DNA of 64,000 bases from Alistipes sp. (GTDB lineage Bacteria; Bacteroidota; Bacteroidia; Bacteroidales; Rikenellaceae), in contig JAITWH010000040.1 in the NCBI GenBank assembly GCA_031285405.1, positions 1 through 64,000 of the forward strand. Reading direction: 5' to 3'. The notes beneath the pieces were generated by a model, which was not told the origin of the DNA, ran no database searches, and was given only the letters and a program-made list of their open reading frames with translations. This document shows positions 54,805-63,595 of the stretch, in pieces (position 1 is the first letter of the stretch; each line of letters starts with the position of its first letter). The position numbers were made by a program, and so were the translations under genes.

Positions 54805-54879
54805 CACAGAGTTCCGCGGGGATGGGGGGAGGCAACCCCCTCCCTTTATGCCTCCCTCTTACCCGCGGTCTCTGTTTTT
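54805..54879 (+). terminator. large terminator-like hairpin after the fimbrillin gene
   Basis: The outer stem ACAGAG / CTCTGT and CCGCGGG / CCCGCGG encloses G- and C-rich arms and is followed by five T. It probably attenuates transcription between the abundant fimbrillin and the minor subunits downstream. Confidence 0.7.
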
Positions 54880-55004
54880 AGAAGTTGTTGGAAAATTCTG
54901 TGCGGTCTCTGTTTTTTTCAGCATTTTACCACTCCCGTGTCGTGCCTCGCGCGAGGGGAGTTTCGTTGCATTCGAAGAGCACCCCAAACAGTATAAATAA
55001 ACGG

Positions 55005-56021
55005 ATGAAGAAAAAGATATTCTGCCTGTTATCGGCGCTGGCGTTGCTACTTTCCGGTTGCGTCAAGGAGCACCTGCCGGTCTGCTACTCCGGCCTCTAT
55101 CTGCGCTACAACTACACACTCAACCCGTTGGACGAGAATGTGTTCGGCCCCGACATCAACGAGCTGACCGTGCACGTGTTCGACAGCCGCGGCGTGTTCT
55201 TCGAGGAGTATGTGTTCGACACCCCCGGAGAGAACAGCCTCGTGTACCTTCCGCTGCCCGACGGCGAGTGGAGCATCGTGACATGGGGCAGCGAGGAGAA
55301 GAGCGCCTTGTCGAGATCTTACGACATGGGCACCGTGGCCACGGCTTCGGGTCGGCCCGTCTACAACTCGGGCATCACACGCGGCGGCACAAATCTCGAA
55401 GAGGCGCGCCTGTGGATCAAAAATATCGGCGGGGCAGAGAGCGACGGTCGCAGCCTTGTGTCGGATCGCATGTCGCGACTGTACCACGCCAGCCTGTATG
55501 ACATCGTGACGGTGACGAGCACCTCGGAGGTCGAGGTGATAGACGTGCCGATGATGCAGAACACCAACACGTTGCGGATTGTGGTCAACGGACTTGCGCC
55601 GAGCGCCACCCGCGCGACGATCGACCAATACGACGTGGCCGCCGACATGGCCAACGGACACTATCGTCACGACAATCGGTTGTGCGACGAAGCGTTGCAG
55701 CTGCGTTATCAGAACGGCGGATGGGAGAATGGGGCGGAGGGTTTGCAGTATGACCTGACCGTTCTTCGCCCTTTTATCGACGATGACGACTCGGAGTTGA
55801 CTCTGACCATTCCCGGTCTCTCGTCATTTGGGTATGAGAGCGACAGGATCTCCATTCCGATTATCGAGTCGATTCTCGACAGCCCGGGTTACAACACGCA
55901 ACGCGACCTGGACAGGGCTAACCTCTATATATTCGAGTTCGTGTTCGACACCACCGACGTGAGTTTAAACATATTCATAAACGGCTGGGAGGTCGTCTAT
56001 GTAGATCCCATTGTATCATGA
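55005..56021 (+). CDS. FimB/Mfa2-type fimbrial anchor lipoprotein, second locus
   Basis: A 338-aa lipoprotein (MKKKIFCLLSALALLLSGCVKE). Typical parts: LPVCYSGLYLRYNYTLNP after the lipid cysteine, INELTVHVFDSRGVF, GEWSIVTWGS, MMQNTNTLRIVVNGL, and the end TTDVSLNIFINGWEVVYV. An upstream in-frame ATG (54885) would precede the signal peptide and is rejected. The last 4 nt overlap the next gene, so translation is coupled. Confidence 0.85.
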   Translation: MKKKIFCLLSALALLLSGCVKEHLPVCYSGLYLRYNYTLNPLDENVFGPDINELTVHVFDSRGVFFEEYVFDTPGENSLVYLPLPDGEWSIVTWGSEEKSALSRSYDMGTVATASGRPVYNSGITRGGTNLEEARLWIKNIGGAESDGRSLVSDRMSRLYHASLYDIVTVTSTSEVEVIDVPMMQNTNTLRIVVNGLAPSATRATIDQYDVAADMANGHYRHDNRLCDEALQLRYQNGGWENGAEGLQYDLTVLRPFIDDDDSELTLTIPGLSSFGYESDRISIPIIESILDSPGYNTQRDLDRANLYIFEFVFDTTDVSLNIFINGWEVVYVDPIVS

Positions 56022-57427
56022 GCAGACTTATAGAAAATTTTATTGGATCGGCGGCATTTTTGTTCGCGGTTGCATTGTCGTTGTCGCTGACGGGTTGCGC
56101 GATCGGCCACTCGCCCGACCTCGACAACTCGCCGGTGGATATTCAGACTCGTGCCGCGATCGGTAGCGAGATCGAAGATCTGACGATCGGCAGCGTGAGG
56201 ATACTTGCCGCCGACGCGCTGGGCAACGTTGTGTTCAACGACTACAAGGATGACGACTCGGGCGGGCTCGACTTCACGGATGGCGGGCTCGGCGCGGACA
56301 AGGTGGGTAACTTCAGTGTCAATGTGCTGCCGGGGGTCTACACTTTTTACGCGGTGGTGAACGAGACCTCGGGGCTTGCCACAGTTCTCGACGGGGTGGT
56401 GTCGGAGTCGCAGCTTGGGGATATTCATATATCGACGGCGTTGAGCGAGGCCGACATGATCTGCTTCGGCAAGGTGTCGGGTGTTAGGGTGAGGGCGGTG
56501 AACGGTTCGGGCGATGCGGTTGTCGGGCAGGTGAGCGTCGATGGCGTTAATTGGGGTTCGTCGCTCAATGTGGAGGTGACTCGCATCGCGGCGAAGCTTA
56601 CGGTCTTGGCTCGCAAGGCTGCCGGTGGCGACGTTACGATTACGGGTGGCAAGTTGGACAAGGTGCCCTCGGAGCATCACCTTCAAGCACATGCGCATGA
56701 TGTTTCATTGGTAACGGGTATCGGTTTCGATATTCCGAGCGGCGGCATTGCGCTTGACCCCGACGGCGAGGATTATGTCGAGATTGTCTCCGGTCATATA
56801 ATGCCCGAGTATCTGATGGCCAGCCCCACCAACGAGAACGACGCCACGCAGCTGAGCCTTACGGCCGAGGGCGGGAAGACATACAACATGACGCTGCTGG
56901 GTGACGGCAGGGGGGGCGTTGCGAGCAACCCCGTGAATTTCAGCATCGAGCGCGGTAAGCACTACAACGTGAAGGTGTCGCTGAGCGACAAGAACAGCGC
57001 GGAGATCACCTACACGGTCGACGAGTGGGAGAGTGTTACTTCGGGCACGGTCACAATCGACAACGATGTGATAACCACCAACTCGAAATGGGCGGCCGGC
57101 ACGGTGTTCGAGGGCGCGACGGTAGTTGTGAACAACAACGGCTCCGTGACCTACGAGTTTATCCTGGCGAACCCCACGGCCGAGTGGACGGCGCACATCT
57201 CCAACACAGTCGACTTCGAGTTGTCGGGCGACACGAGCGGCTTTACCCGCGAGGGCGAGGCGTACAGCATTGTGATCCGTCCGCGGGCGGGGGTCGAGGA
57301 GAGCGTCTACACAGAGTTCTTCATCACCGTCGACGACGGGGTGAGGGATATCGAGGTCGACCTCAACAGCGACGGCACGACAGGCGCCGGCAACAGATAT
57401 GTAATCAGACAAATACCAAGTTTATAA
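56018..57427 (+). CDS. minor fimbrial subunit lipoprotein (FimC/Mfa3-like position)
   Basis: A 469-aa lipoprotein (signal ending ALSLSLTGCAIG). The N-terminal half is fimbrillin-like (LTIGSVRILAADALGNVVFND, VLPGVYTFYAVVNE, VTRIAAKLTVLARKA). The C-terminal about 120 residues form a separate sandwich-like domain (AHISNTVDFELSGDTSG). It starts inside the stop of the anchor gene (ATGA overlap). By position and form it is an accessory subunit between stalk and tip; there is no close functional match that I can name. Confidence 0.7.
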   Translation: MSRLIENFIGSAAFLFAVALSLSLTGCAIGHSPDLDNSPVDIQTRAAIGSEIEDLTIGSVRILAADALGNVVFNDYKDDDSGGLDFTDGGLGADKVGNFSVNVLPGVYTFYAVVNETSGLATVLDGVVSESQLGDIHISTALSEADMICFGKVSGVRVRAVNGSGDAVVGQVSVDGVNWGSSLNVEVTRIAAKLTVLARKAAGGDVTITGGKLDKVPSEHHLQAHAHDVSLVTGIGFDIPSGGIALDPDGEDYVEIVSGHIMPEYLMASPTNENDATQLSLTAEGGKTYNMTLLGDGRGGVASNPVNFSIERGKHYNVKVSLSDKNSAEITYTVDEWESVTSGTVTIDNDVITTNSKWAAGTVFEGATVVVNNNGSVTYEFILANPTAEWTAHISNTVDFELSGDTSGFTREGEAYSIVIRPRAGVEESVYTEFFITVDDGVRDIEVDLNSDGTTGAGNRYVIRQIPSL

Positions 57428-59664
57428 TGAGACGGATTCACTATATGTTGGCGTTCGCCGTGTTTGCCTCGTTGGCCTCGTGCGTGGCGGACAACGGCGG
57501 GGCCGAGAACGTTCCCGCGGAGGGAAAGACGATACGATTTACACTCTCCAGCTCGGAGCCGGCGACCGGTGCGGCAACTCGCGGTGTGACGCGCGCGCCC
57601 GAAGATAACGTGGCCAATGAGGATGCGGTCAATCGGTTGGATGTTTTCTTCTACTCTGTCGATGGCGGGGTTCCGCTGTTTCACCCCACCGACGCGCAGC
57701 TCGACTTTGCCGACGGGAAGGTCGGTGAGGGGAGGACTCTCACGGTGAGCATTCCGGACGATGTGTTTGCCGACTTAGAGGGCGAGGAGTTTTTTGCCTA
57801 CGTAGTTGCAAATGCTCCGGCGGCGAGTCGGGAGGGGCTCGAAGGCAAGACGCTTGCGCAGCTGAAGGCGCTGGTGGTGGAGAACAGCGCCGCCATGAGT
57901 TTTAACGTTGCCGCCGCGCCGAGCGATTTTCTGATGACCGGGCAGTCGGACGAGATGAGTACGGGCGACGAGGGTGAGCCTGTCGACGGAGCCATTGCGC
58001 TGAAGCGTGCCGCGGCTAAGATTGTGGTGAACGTCACCAAGGCCAGCATCGCAGGTTACACCCCCGGGACTGTGAGGGCGCGCATCACCAACTATCTGGA
58101 TGACACGGTGCTCGATTCCGCGACGCCGGGCGGGAACTTCGCACTGAACGACTACAAGTCCGAAGGATGGAGGTCGCTGCAGGAGAACACCACCGTAGAC
58201 CCAAAGACTTATCACATGGATGTCGAGAATGCCATCTATACATACTCCAACGATTGGCGGGGGGTGATCGAGAAGGAGACTTATATCACACTTGAGGTCG
58301 AGTGGACAGATCAGGATAGCCAGACGAGCAGGCTCTACTACTACCGCATACCGTTTTCGTACATCAGACTTGCGGACGAGACTTTGGCCGCTGAGAACAG
58401 GGATCGCATTCGGCGCAACCACATCTATCAGTTCGACGTCGACGTGACCAAGTTAGGCGGGCTCGACCCCGAGGATGCGGTCGACCTTGAGGCCAACTTC
58501 GATGTTATCGACTGGAGCTCGAAGGAGATTGCGGTCTCTATTCAGTCGTTTGACTATCTTTTTGTCTACGATCCGGTTGTCACGACGTCGGCGGCGAGCC
58601 ATGTTTGGGAGTATCGCTCTTCGGTTGGGCTTGGGGATGAGGAGGAGTTTCGGTTCATCACCGCCGCGTGGTGCAACGAGTATCGCGGCATGTCGGGCAC
58701 CGAGACGACTGTTAACTATCTGACGAATGGTGACCCTCCGGGCAACGCGAATCTGTCGATCGACCTCTCGGAGAGCGGCAGCAAGACATACCTGACGATT
58801 GGCGGTTGGGAGCCGGTCAACTATGTGCCGCTGGAGATCAGGGCGACGCTCGACAACGGCGAGGGGCTCTCGGTCGATGTCTCGCTTACTATTGTTCCCG
58901 AGAAATATGTTACGGTCTCTTACTCTAATGGAGGGTCCGGAGATAGCAGCGGACGTCCATCGGGTAATAATCCGGATTACGCACATGCCGGCTATCCGCG
59001 GGCGGGGGCCTACACCACCCCCACGGGTAACACCTCCAATAACAACGGCCTTAGCTCCAACAACCCCGATATCAGTTCGGGGGTGAAAAACTGGTTTTTC
59101 TACGAGATTACCACCACCTCGCTTGAGGCTCAGACTATACGAATCGCCGGAGCAAATCATGACATACTTGTGGGAGACCCCACCATCGTGTCGGCGGTAA
59201 ATCCTTTTGGAACCACCTGGCCCACCGCGGTGTGGATCGAGACCGACCCCAACAAGCAGAACGTAGTCTCGCCGCGCTTCGTGATGGCTTCGCGCAGGGG
59301 AATGACCGATACATCGTCGTGGAGTGTTGCCCGTCAACGTTGCCGCCAATACCGCGAGGCGCAATATCCGGCAGGTACATGGCGCGTGCCCACCTACGCC
59401 GAGTTGGCCCTGATCAGTGTGATGCAGAACGACGACGACAGCGCAATTAAAGACCTGCTCTCACAATCGTCGGGCGCAACCACATGGTGGACGGCCCTGA
59501 CAAACTACGCCATCACCCCGAACAGCTACGATGACTATAACGAGGCCGTCAACCAGACCAACACGAATCGCAACGTCCGCTGTGTGAGGGATACTTGGAA
59601 GACTTATCCGCAGGATGACTTCGGTGATTATGCCGACACTCCGCCAACCTACGACAACGACTAA
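57427..59664 (+). CDS. fimbrial adhesin with C-terminal FISUMP/lectin-like domain
   Basis: A 745-aa lipoprotein (MRRIHYMLAFAVFASLASC). The N-terminal half is fimbrillin-like (VNRLDVFFYSVDGG, LKRAAAKIVVNVTKASI, RRNHIYQFDVDVTKLGGLDP). The C-terminal part WSVARQRCRQYREAQYPAGT, WRVPTYAELALIS, NTNRNVRCVRD resembles the FISUMP/C-type-lectin-like domains of fimbrial tip proteins. Its start overlaps the previous stop by one base. The TRGVTRAPED region may be the surface-protease site. It is probably the tip subunit of the second fimbria. Confidence 0.75.
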   Translation: MRRIHYMLAFAVFASLASCVADNGGAENVPAEGKTIRFTLSSSEPATGAATRGVTRAPEDNVANEDAVNRLDVFFYSVDGGVPLFHPTDAQLDFADGKVGEGRTLTVSIPDDVFADLEGEEFFAYVVANAPAASREGLEGKTLAQLKALVVENSAAMSFNVAAAPSDFLMTGQSDEMSTGDEGEPVDGAIALKRAAAKIVVNVTKASIAGYTPGTVRARITNYLDDTVLDSATPGGNFALNDYKSEGWRSLQENTTVDPKTYHMDVENAIYTYSNDWRGVIEKETYITLEVEWTDQDSQTSRLYYYRIPFSYIRLADETLAAENRDRIRRNHIYQFDVDVTKLGGLDPEDAVDLEANFDVIDWSSKEIAVSIQSFDYLFVYDPVVTTSAASHVWEYRSSVGLGDEEEFRFITAAWCNEYRGMSGTETTVNYLTNGDPPGNANLSIDLSESGSKTYLTIGGWEPVNYVPLEIRATLDNGEGLSVDVSLTIVPEKYVTVSYSNGGSGDSSGRPSGNNPDYAHAGYPRAGAYTTPTGNTSNNNGLSSNNPDISSGVKNWFFYEITTTSLEAQTIRIAGANHDILVGDPTIVSAVNPFGTTWPTAVWIETDPNKQNVVSPRFVMASRRGMTDTSSWSVARQRCRQYREAQYPAGTWRVPTYAELALISVMQNDDDSAIKDLLSQSSGATTWWTALTNYAITPNSYDDYNEAVNQTNTNRNVRCVRDTWKTYPQDDFGDYADTPPTYDND

Positions 59665-59677
59665 AAGCAAACACGAT

Positions 59678-61729
59678 ATGAAAAAGATATTATTGTCGAC
59701 TCTCACGCTGCTGGCGTTTGTGGTGCTGGCGGCGGGGTGTGTGAGCGACGGGCACGACAATGGCCCAGAGTTCGCGACCCTCGACGGCGTTACGTTGGCC
59801 GCAACGTTCGATATTCCCGACGCGCGTGCGACTCGCGCCTACACCGCCCTGCCCGACGTCGAGATGTGGGTGCTGGTCTTCAGCGAGGCGGGCAACTATC
59901 TGTCGCGACATCGGGGCAGCGTTAGTAACGGACGTTACACTTTTGAGGATGTTCCCGTCTCGGAGGCGGCGCGCACGTTGCACTTTGTGGCCAATCCCGA
60001 CTTCGACGGATTTTCGGACAGCGGGCAGATCGGCCGGTCGGAGAGCGAGGTGATGCTCTCGATGAGCGTCGGCACCGACGGCAGCGGTACTCCTGCGCCC
60101 GTGGCATATTGGCAGAGGGTTGTGTTGGAGGCCGGTACTCTCGACGCCGAGCCAGACTCGACGGTCAGCATTTCCGGCACGATACATCTGTTGCGCAACG
60201 TTGCACAGGTGACCGTTACGAATGCGACGGATTCAGGCGACGAGCACTATCTGACCGATGTGCAGTTTGCCGTGGGCAATCGTTACGACCGCGGCACGGT
60301 GGCTCCGTACGACACATCGCTGGGCGGCGGTTTCGGGGTAGGTAACGATCCCGCCGACGGAACGGCGAACGATGACGACTTTGTGACCGAGGCTACGGAC
60401 GGCGACCCGATTGGCATTGTCGAGGCTACGGATTTCGTGAGTGCCAGCGGCGGCAGCGTCGAGATGTATGAGCGCAAGAACTCCACCGCCGAGGACAACG
60501 CGTACGTCATCATTCGGGCGCACTTGGACGGCGGCGCAGAGTGGAGCTATTATAAGGTGGAGATTGTGGACGCCGAGGCCAACGAGCTGTTGGACATCGG
60601 GCGCAACTGGAGCTACCGACTGACTATCGAGTCGGTGGCCGACGAGGGCTACTCGAACCTTGCGGACGCGGTGAGCAACCTTGCATCGAACAACGTCACG
60701 GCGTCGGTCGTGGCGAGCGAGTACACCGATATCTCGAACGGTACGAATGTGCTGCATGTCGATCGGACTCATGCGACTTTTGTGCGTGCGGGGCAGAGTT
60801 TTGAGATTGGGTATTTCTTTAAGGATGAGGATGGGGTTGTCGACAACTCGGGCATGAGTTTCGTTGTCTCTCAGAGTGCCGGTCGCGAGGTTGTGGTCGA
60901 GGGTTCAGTCACTGTCGCGAACGGAGTGATTCGCGGAACGACCGCCGGCACGCTGCCGAACAACGACTTTTTCGAGGGCTCGATCACCATCTCGAAGGGG
61001 GGGCTGTCGCGCACGATTTCGCTGCGGTTGCGGCAGCCGATGAACTTCATCGACGTTCGCACCACGCCTGCAGACGGGGTTGTGGCCAACGTCACGGGCG
61101 AGGAGGCGGCGGTGCATTTCAAGTTTCCCGACGATATTTCGCAGGGGTTGTTCCCGATTCCCGTGCGCATCTACACCCGCAAGTTTACGCCCGACCCCGC
61201 GCAGGGGCTTACGCTGGAGTATGCCGATGGCGAGTATTGGTATGTCTACAACGCGCCGTGGCTTGGTGTGGGGGGCGAACATACGGTTGAGCTTGTGGCT
61301 AACTCTCGGGATACGGATGAGGGGGTTCGGCTGGAGTCGGAGCTTTTTTTGGCGGCTGTTGCTGATTTTGATAATGGGTCGTTTAATTTTGGCGACCCGA
61401 GGTTCCGAAATACGAACAATAGCGGAGATCTAAAGCCGAGAAGTGCCGACAACGACAATATGCGGTTCTACTTCACCATGCCTCAGGATGCTATATATCC
61501 CGTCACCGTAAGGCTCGTTGGCCCGGGCCTCGATCTCGAAAGCGGCAGGACGAGCGGATTGGCTACACCTACGACAACCGGTAGCGGAGCCGGCAGGGTG
61601 TTCAACGTGACCGTCAACGCGGCGGGAAGGTTCTATTTCACCGTCAGCAACACAAGCGGCAATGACAACACGGCCGCAATGTATCTCGAAGCCGACGGAT
61701 TCACTACCACCGGCAATTTGAATCAATAA
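59678..61729 (+). CDS. fimbrillin-like lipoprotein, last gene of the second operon
   Basis: A 683-aa lipoprotein (MKKILLSTLTLLAFVVLAAGCVSD). The N-terminal fimbrillin-like part has TRAYTALPDVEMWVLVFSE, LLRNVAQVTVTNAT and NWSYRLTIESV. The C-terminal half is a series of beta-rich regions without a clear family. It starts 13 nt after the previous gene. It may be a second accessory or tip subunit. The operon ends at the hairpin at 61753-61779. Confidence 0.68.
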   Translation: MKKILLSTLTLLAFVVLAAGCVSDGHDNGPEFATLDGVTLAATFDIPDARATRAYTALPDVEMWVLVFSEAGNYLSRHRGSVSNGRYTFEDVPVSEAARTLHFVANPDFDGFSDSGQIGRSESEVMLSMSVGTDGSGTPAPVAYWQRVVLEAGTLDAEPDSTVSISGTIHLLRNVAQVTVTNATDSGDEHYLTDVQFAVGNRYDRGTVAPYDTSLGGGFGVGNDPADGTANDDDFVTEATDGDPIGIVEATDFVSASGGSVEMYERKNSTAEDNAYVIIRAHLDGGAEWSYYKVEIVDAEANELLDIGRNWSYRLTIESVADEGYSNLADAVSNLASNNVTASVVASEYTDISNGTNVLHVDRTHATFVRAGQSFEIGYFFKDEDGVVDNSGMSFVVSQSAGREVVVEGSVTVANGVIRGTTAGTLPNNDFFEGSITISKGGLSRTISLRLRQPMNFIDVRTTPADGVVANVTGEEAAVHFKFPDDISQGLFPIPVRIYTRKFTPDPAQGLTLEYADGEYWYVYNAPWLGVGGEHTVELVANSRDTDEGVRLESELFLAAVADFDNGSFNFGDPRFRNTNNSGDLKPRSADNDNMRFYFTMPQDAIYPVTVRLVGPGLDLESGRTSGLATPTTTGSGAGRVFNVTVNAAGRFYFTVSNTSGNDNTAAMYLEADGFTTTGNLNQ

Positions 61730-61752
61730 CGCCCAAGTCTGGCGATACGAAT

Positions 61753-61779
61753 GAGGCCCCGCGAAATTCGCGGGGCCTC
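61753..61779. terminator. hairpin between the fimbrial operon and tRNA-Arg
   Basis: The stem GAGGCCCCGCGA / TCGCGGGGCCTC is perfect over 12 bp with a 3-nt loop. It has no strong T-tract on either strand. It lies between convergent transcripts and may serve both. Confidence 0.65.
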
Positions 61780-61791
61780 GGCGTTTCCCTG

Positions 61792-61865
61792 TGATCTCGA
61801 AGCGACTCGAACGCTTGACCGACAGCTTAGAAGGCTGTTGCTCTATCCAACTGAGCTACGAGACC
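61792..61865 (-). tRNA. tRNA-Arg (anticodon TCT)
   Basis: The cloverleaf on the minus strand starts GGTCTCGTAGCTCAGTTGG. The anticodon stem-loop is ACAGC-CTTCTAA-GCTGT and the T-arm loop is TTCGAGT. The acceptor stem GGTCTCG / CGAGATC has one G-U pair. The CCA end is not encoded. Confidence 0.95.
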
Positions 61866-61879
61866 GGTTTTTGGGCCTG

Positions 61880-61910
61880 CAAATGTACTAAATAATTTTT
61901 TATAGACAAA
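61880..61910 (-). promoter_or_regulatory. promoter of tRNA-Arg
   Basis: On the minus strand there is TTTG (61907-61910), a 19-nt spacer, then TACATTTG (61880-61887). Confidence 0.8.
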
Positions 61911-62166
61911 ACGGGGAGGGTGAATGGCAGGTGGGTTGGCGAAAAGGGGTTGGCGGGAGGAGGACTAACGATTATTGCTGCGCAATAATCGTTTTCCTCC
62001 TTGCGGCTCGGCAAAGTCTGCAAGCAGCCTCTGCTCTCGCTCTAAAGAGCTGGTTGACGGGCAAAAACGCCCGTCTTCCTCGCTCGCTGCGTCGGTTCGA
62101 ACCTCCGGTTCTCGCCTCCTCCCGCTACCAAAGAGATAGGGTGACCGTGTGGTCACCCTATCTCTT
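61911..62166. repeat. inter-tRNA region with fragments of the initiator tRNA end
   Basis: A direct copy of the tRNA 3' end, GCGGGAGGAGGACT, lies at 61953-61966. It is followed by a 12-bp hairpin AACGATTATTGC / GCAATAATCGTT (61967-61993). A GACGGGC / GCCCGTC hairpin lies at 62055-62074. An inverted copy at 62115-62146 forms a perfect 32-bp stem with 62151-62182 (loop GTGT), reaching into the tRNA gene. No protein gene is supported here. Confidence 0.75.
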
Positions 62167-62242
62167 TGGTAGCGGGAGGAGGACTCGAACCTCCGACCTT
62201 TGGGTTATGAGCCCAACGAGCTGCCAACTGCTCCACCCCGCG
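62167..62242 (-). tRNA. initiator tRNA-fMet (anticodon CAT)
   Basis: The minus strand starts CGCGGGGTGGAGCAGTTGG. The anticodon stem-loop GGG-CTCATAA-CCC has the three G-C pairs of initiator tRNA. Position 1 (C) faces T at 72, a mismatch typical of initiators. The CCA end is encoded (62167-62169). Confidence 0.95.
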
Positions 62243-62251
62243 ATGTGGCGA

Positions 62252-62283
62252 CAAAGGTAAGGCGTTTTTCGCGAACTTCCAAA
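62252..62283 (-). promoter_or_regulatory. promoter of the initiator tRNA
   Basis: On the minus strand there is TTTG (62280-62283), a 20-nt spacer, then TACCTTTG (62252-62259), about 9 nt before the tRNA 5' end. Confidence 0.8.
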
Positions 62284-62292
62284 TTTTTTGTG

Positions 62293-62300
62293 TACTTTTG
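62293..62300 (+). promoter_or_regulatory. -7 box of the ispD operon
   Basis: TACTTTTG is a match to TAnnTTTG, 17 nt before the ispD start. It is divergent from the tRNA promoter. Confidence 0.55.
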
Positions 62301-62317
62301 GGAACTCAATAAGTCGA

Positions 62318-63013
62318 ATGAAGAAGATCGGAGTGATAATCCCCGCCGGAGGAGCAGGCACCAGAATGGGTTCCGGCAGCCTAAAAAACAGCACTACGCC
62401 CCCCACCCTCAAGCAGTTCGCCCCGCTGGGAGGAGTGCCGATGCTGGCGCGGGTGATCGAGGGTTTTCGGAGGGTCGCGGCGGGTGCGGACATCGTTGTG
62501 GCGCTGCCGGCCGACCGGTTCGACGAGTGGGCGAGGCTCTGCATGGAGCACGATGTGCCGCCCCACAAGGTTTGCGAGGGTGGCGCGACGAGGTTTCTGT
62601 CGGTGCAGGGTGCGCTGGCCGACCTCGATGCCGACTGCGAATACATTGCGGTGCACGACGCCGCGCGGCCGTTGGTGTCGACCGAGCTGATTTTGCGCAC
62701 CTTCGAGACAGCGCGGCGGCATGGTTCGGCGATTCCGGTGGTGGCGCTTACAGACAGTGTGCGGCGACTCAACGGCGACAGTTCGTATCCCGAGGATCGC
62801 GCCGTGTTGCGGGGGGTGCAGACGCCTCAGGTGTTTCGCGCCGACATTCTGCGCGCCGCCTACGAGAAGGCCGCGGGCGACGGATTCACCGACGACGCGA
62901 CGGTGGTCGAGTCGGTGGGCTACACGGTGATGCTGTGCGAGGGCGAGCGGCGCAACATCAAGGTCACCGAGCCCGACGATTTGATCTTTGCCCGAAGTTT
63001 GTTTGAGAGATGA
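62318..63013 (+). CDS. ispD: 2-C-methyl-D-erythritol 4-phosphate cytidylyltransferase
   Basis: A 231-aa nucleotidyltransferase. The N-terminal motif PAGGAGTRMGS binds CTP. EYIAVHDAARPLVS, RGVQTPQVFRADIL, FTDDATVVE and IKVTEPDDL follow in IspD order. It joins CTP to methylerythritol phosphate in the non-mevalonate isoprenoid pathway. There is a short extra loop (SGSLKNSTTPPT) before the conserved lysine of KQFAPLGG. The start at 62318 is preferred over 62288, which overlaps the -7 box. It overlaps the next gene by 4 nt. Confidence 0.95.
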   Translation: MKKIGVIIPAGGAGTRMGSGSLKNSTTPPTLKQFAPLGGVPMLARVIEGFRRVAAGADIVVALPADRFDEWARLCMEHDVPPHKVCEGGATRFLSVQGALADLDADCEYIAVHDAARPLVSTELILRTFETARRHGSAIPVVALTDSVRRLNGDSSYPEDRAVLRGVQTPQVFRADILRAAYEKAAGDGFTDDATVVESVGYTVMLCEGERRNIKVTEPDDLIFARSLFER

Positions 63014-63513
63014 CAGGAATACGATTCAAATATGCGCTCGACAAGCGTTGCCGGATAGTGACATGGTCGGTGGCGGGGGGTGTGGTGCTCACGGCGGGTC
63101 TGCTGTGGTTGTTCTCGCCGGGAGAGTACCTTCCGGTGTGGTTCACCTCGATCGCGCTGGCGGTGGTGGTGTTGGCGCTGCTGTCGGTTCCGCGCAGCAT
63201 CCGCATCAGCGACGAGGCGGTGGAGATTGTTTGCCTTGTCGAGATCACCCATATTCCCTATCGCCACATTCGCAGCGTGCGGCCCATCGACCGGCTCGAA
63301 CTGCGCCCTTTAGTGCCGGTCTTCGCCAGTCCGGGATTTTTCGGATATTTCGGATATTGGTTGGATGTGCAGAACTGGGACTTCATCAAGATCTACGCCA
63401 CGTCGTGGCAGGGGCTCGTCGTGATCGAGGATATCTATGAACAGCGCTTCGTAGTGAGCTCGTCCGACGCCGGCCGGCTGTGCGAGGAGATCGCTTCGCG
63501 CATTCCCGTTTGA
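63010..63513 (+). CDS. small membrane protein with bacterial PH-like domain
   Basis: A 167-aa protein with two N-terminal membrane helices (about 20-60) followed by a domain of the bacterial PH type (RSIRISDEAVEIVC, ITHIPYRHIRSVRPI, GLVVIEDIYEQRFVVSS). The function is unknown. Its ATG overlaps the ispD stop (ATGA), so the two are coupled. Confidence 0.7.
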   Translation: MTGIRFKYALDKRCRIVTWSVAGGVVLTAGLLWLFSPGEYLPVWFTSIALAVVVLALLSVPRSIRISDEAVEIVCLVEITHIPYRHIRSVRPIDRLELRPLVPVFASPGFFGYFGYWLDVQNWDFIKIYATSWQGLVVIEDIYEQRFVVSSSDAGRLCEEIASRIPV

Positions 63514-63565
63514 TAAAAATTTATCAATTTACAGCTATCTTTAGTCGTTTGTAATTTTAAATAGC

Positions 63566-63573
63566 TATCTTTG
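63566..63573 (+). promoter_or_regulatory. -7 box of lpxK
   Basis: TATCTTTG is a perfect TAnnTTTG, 23 nt before the lpxK start. A TTTG at 63548-63551 is only 14 nt away. Confidence 0.6.
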
Positions 63574-63595
63574 GGGGTTCGGTAAATAACTCCCA

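Noticed and set aside
40826..61729. Diversity-generating retroelement acting on the adhesins
   Set aside because: Fimbrial tip proteins with lectin-like ends are typical targets of such elements, but no reverse transcriptase, no template repeat and no accessory gene is visible in the window.
61931..62260. 109-codon open frame between the tRNAs
   Set aside because: It runs across the initiator tRNA gene and its inverted repeat; no start signal or family.
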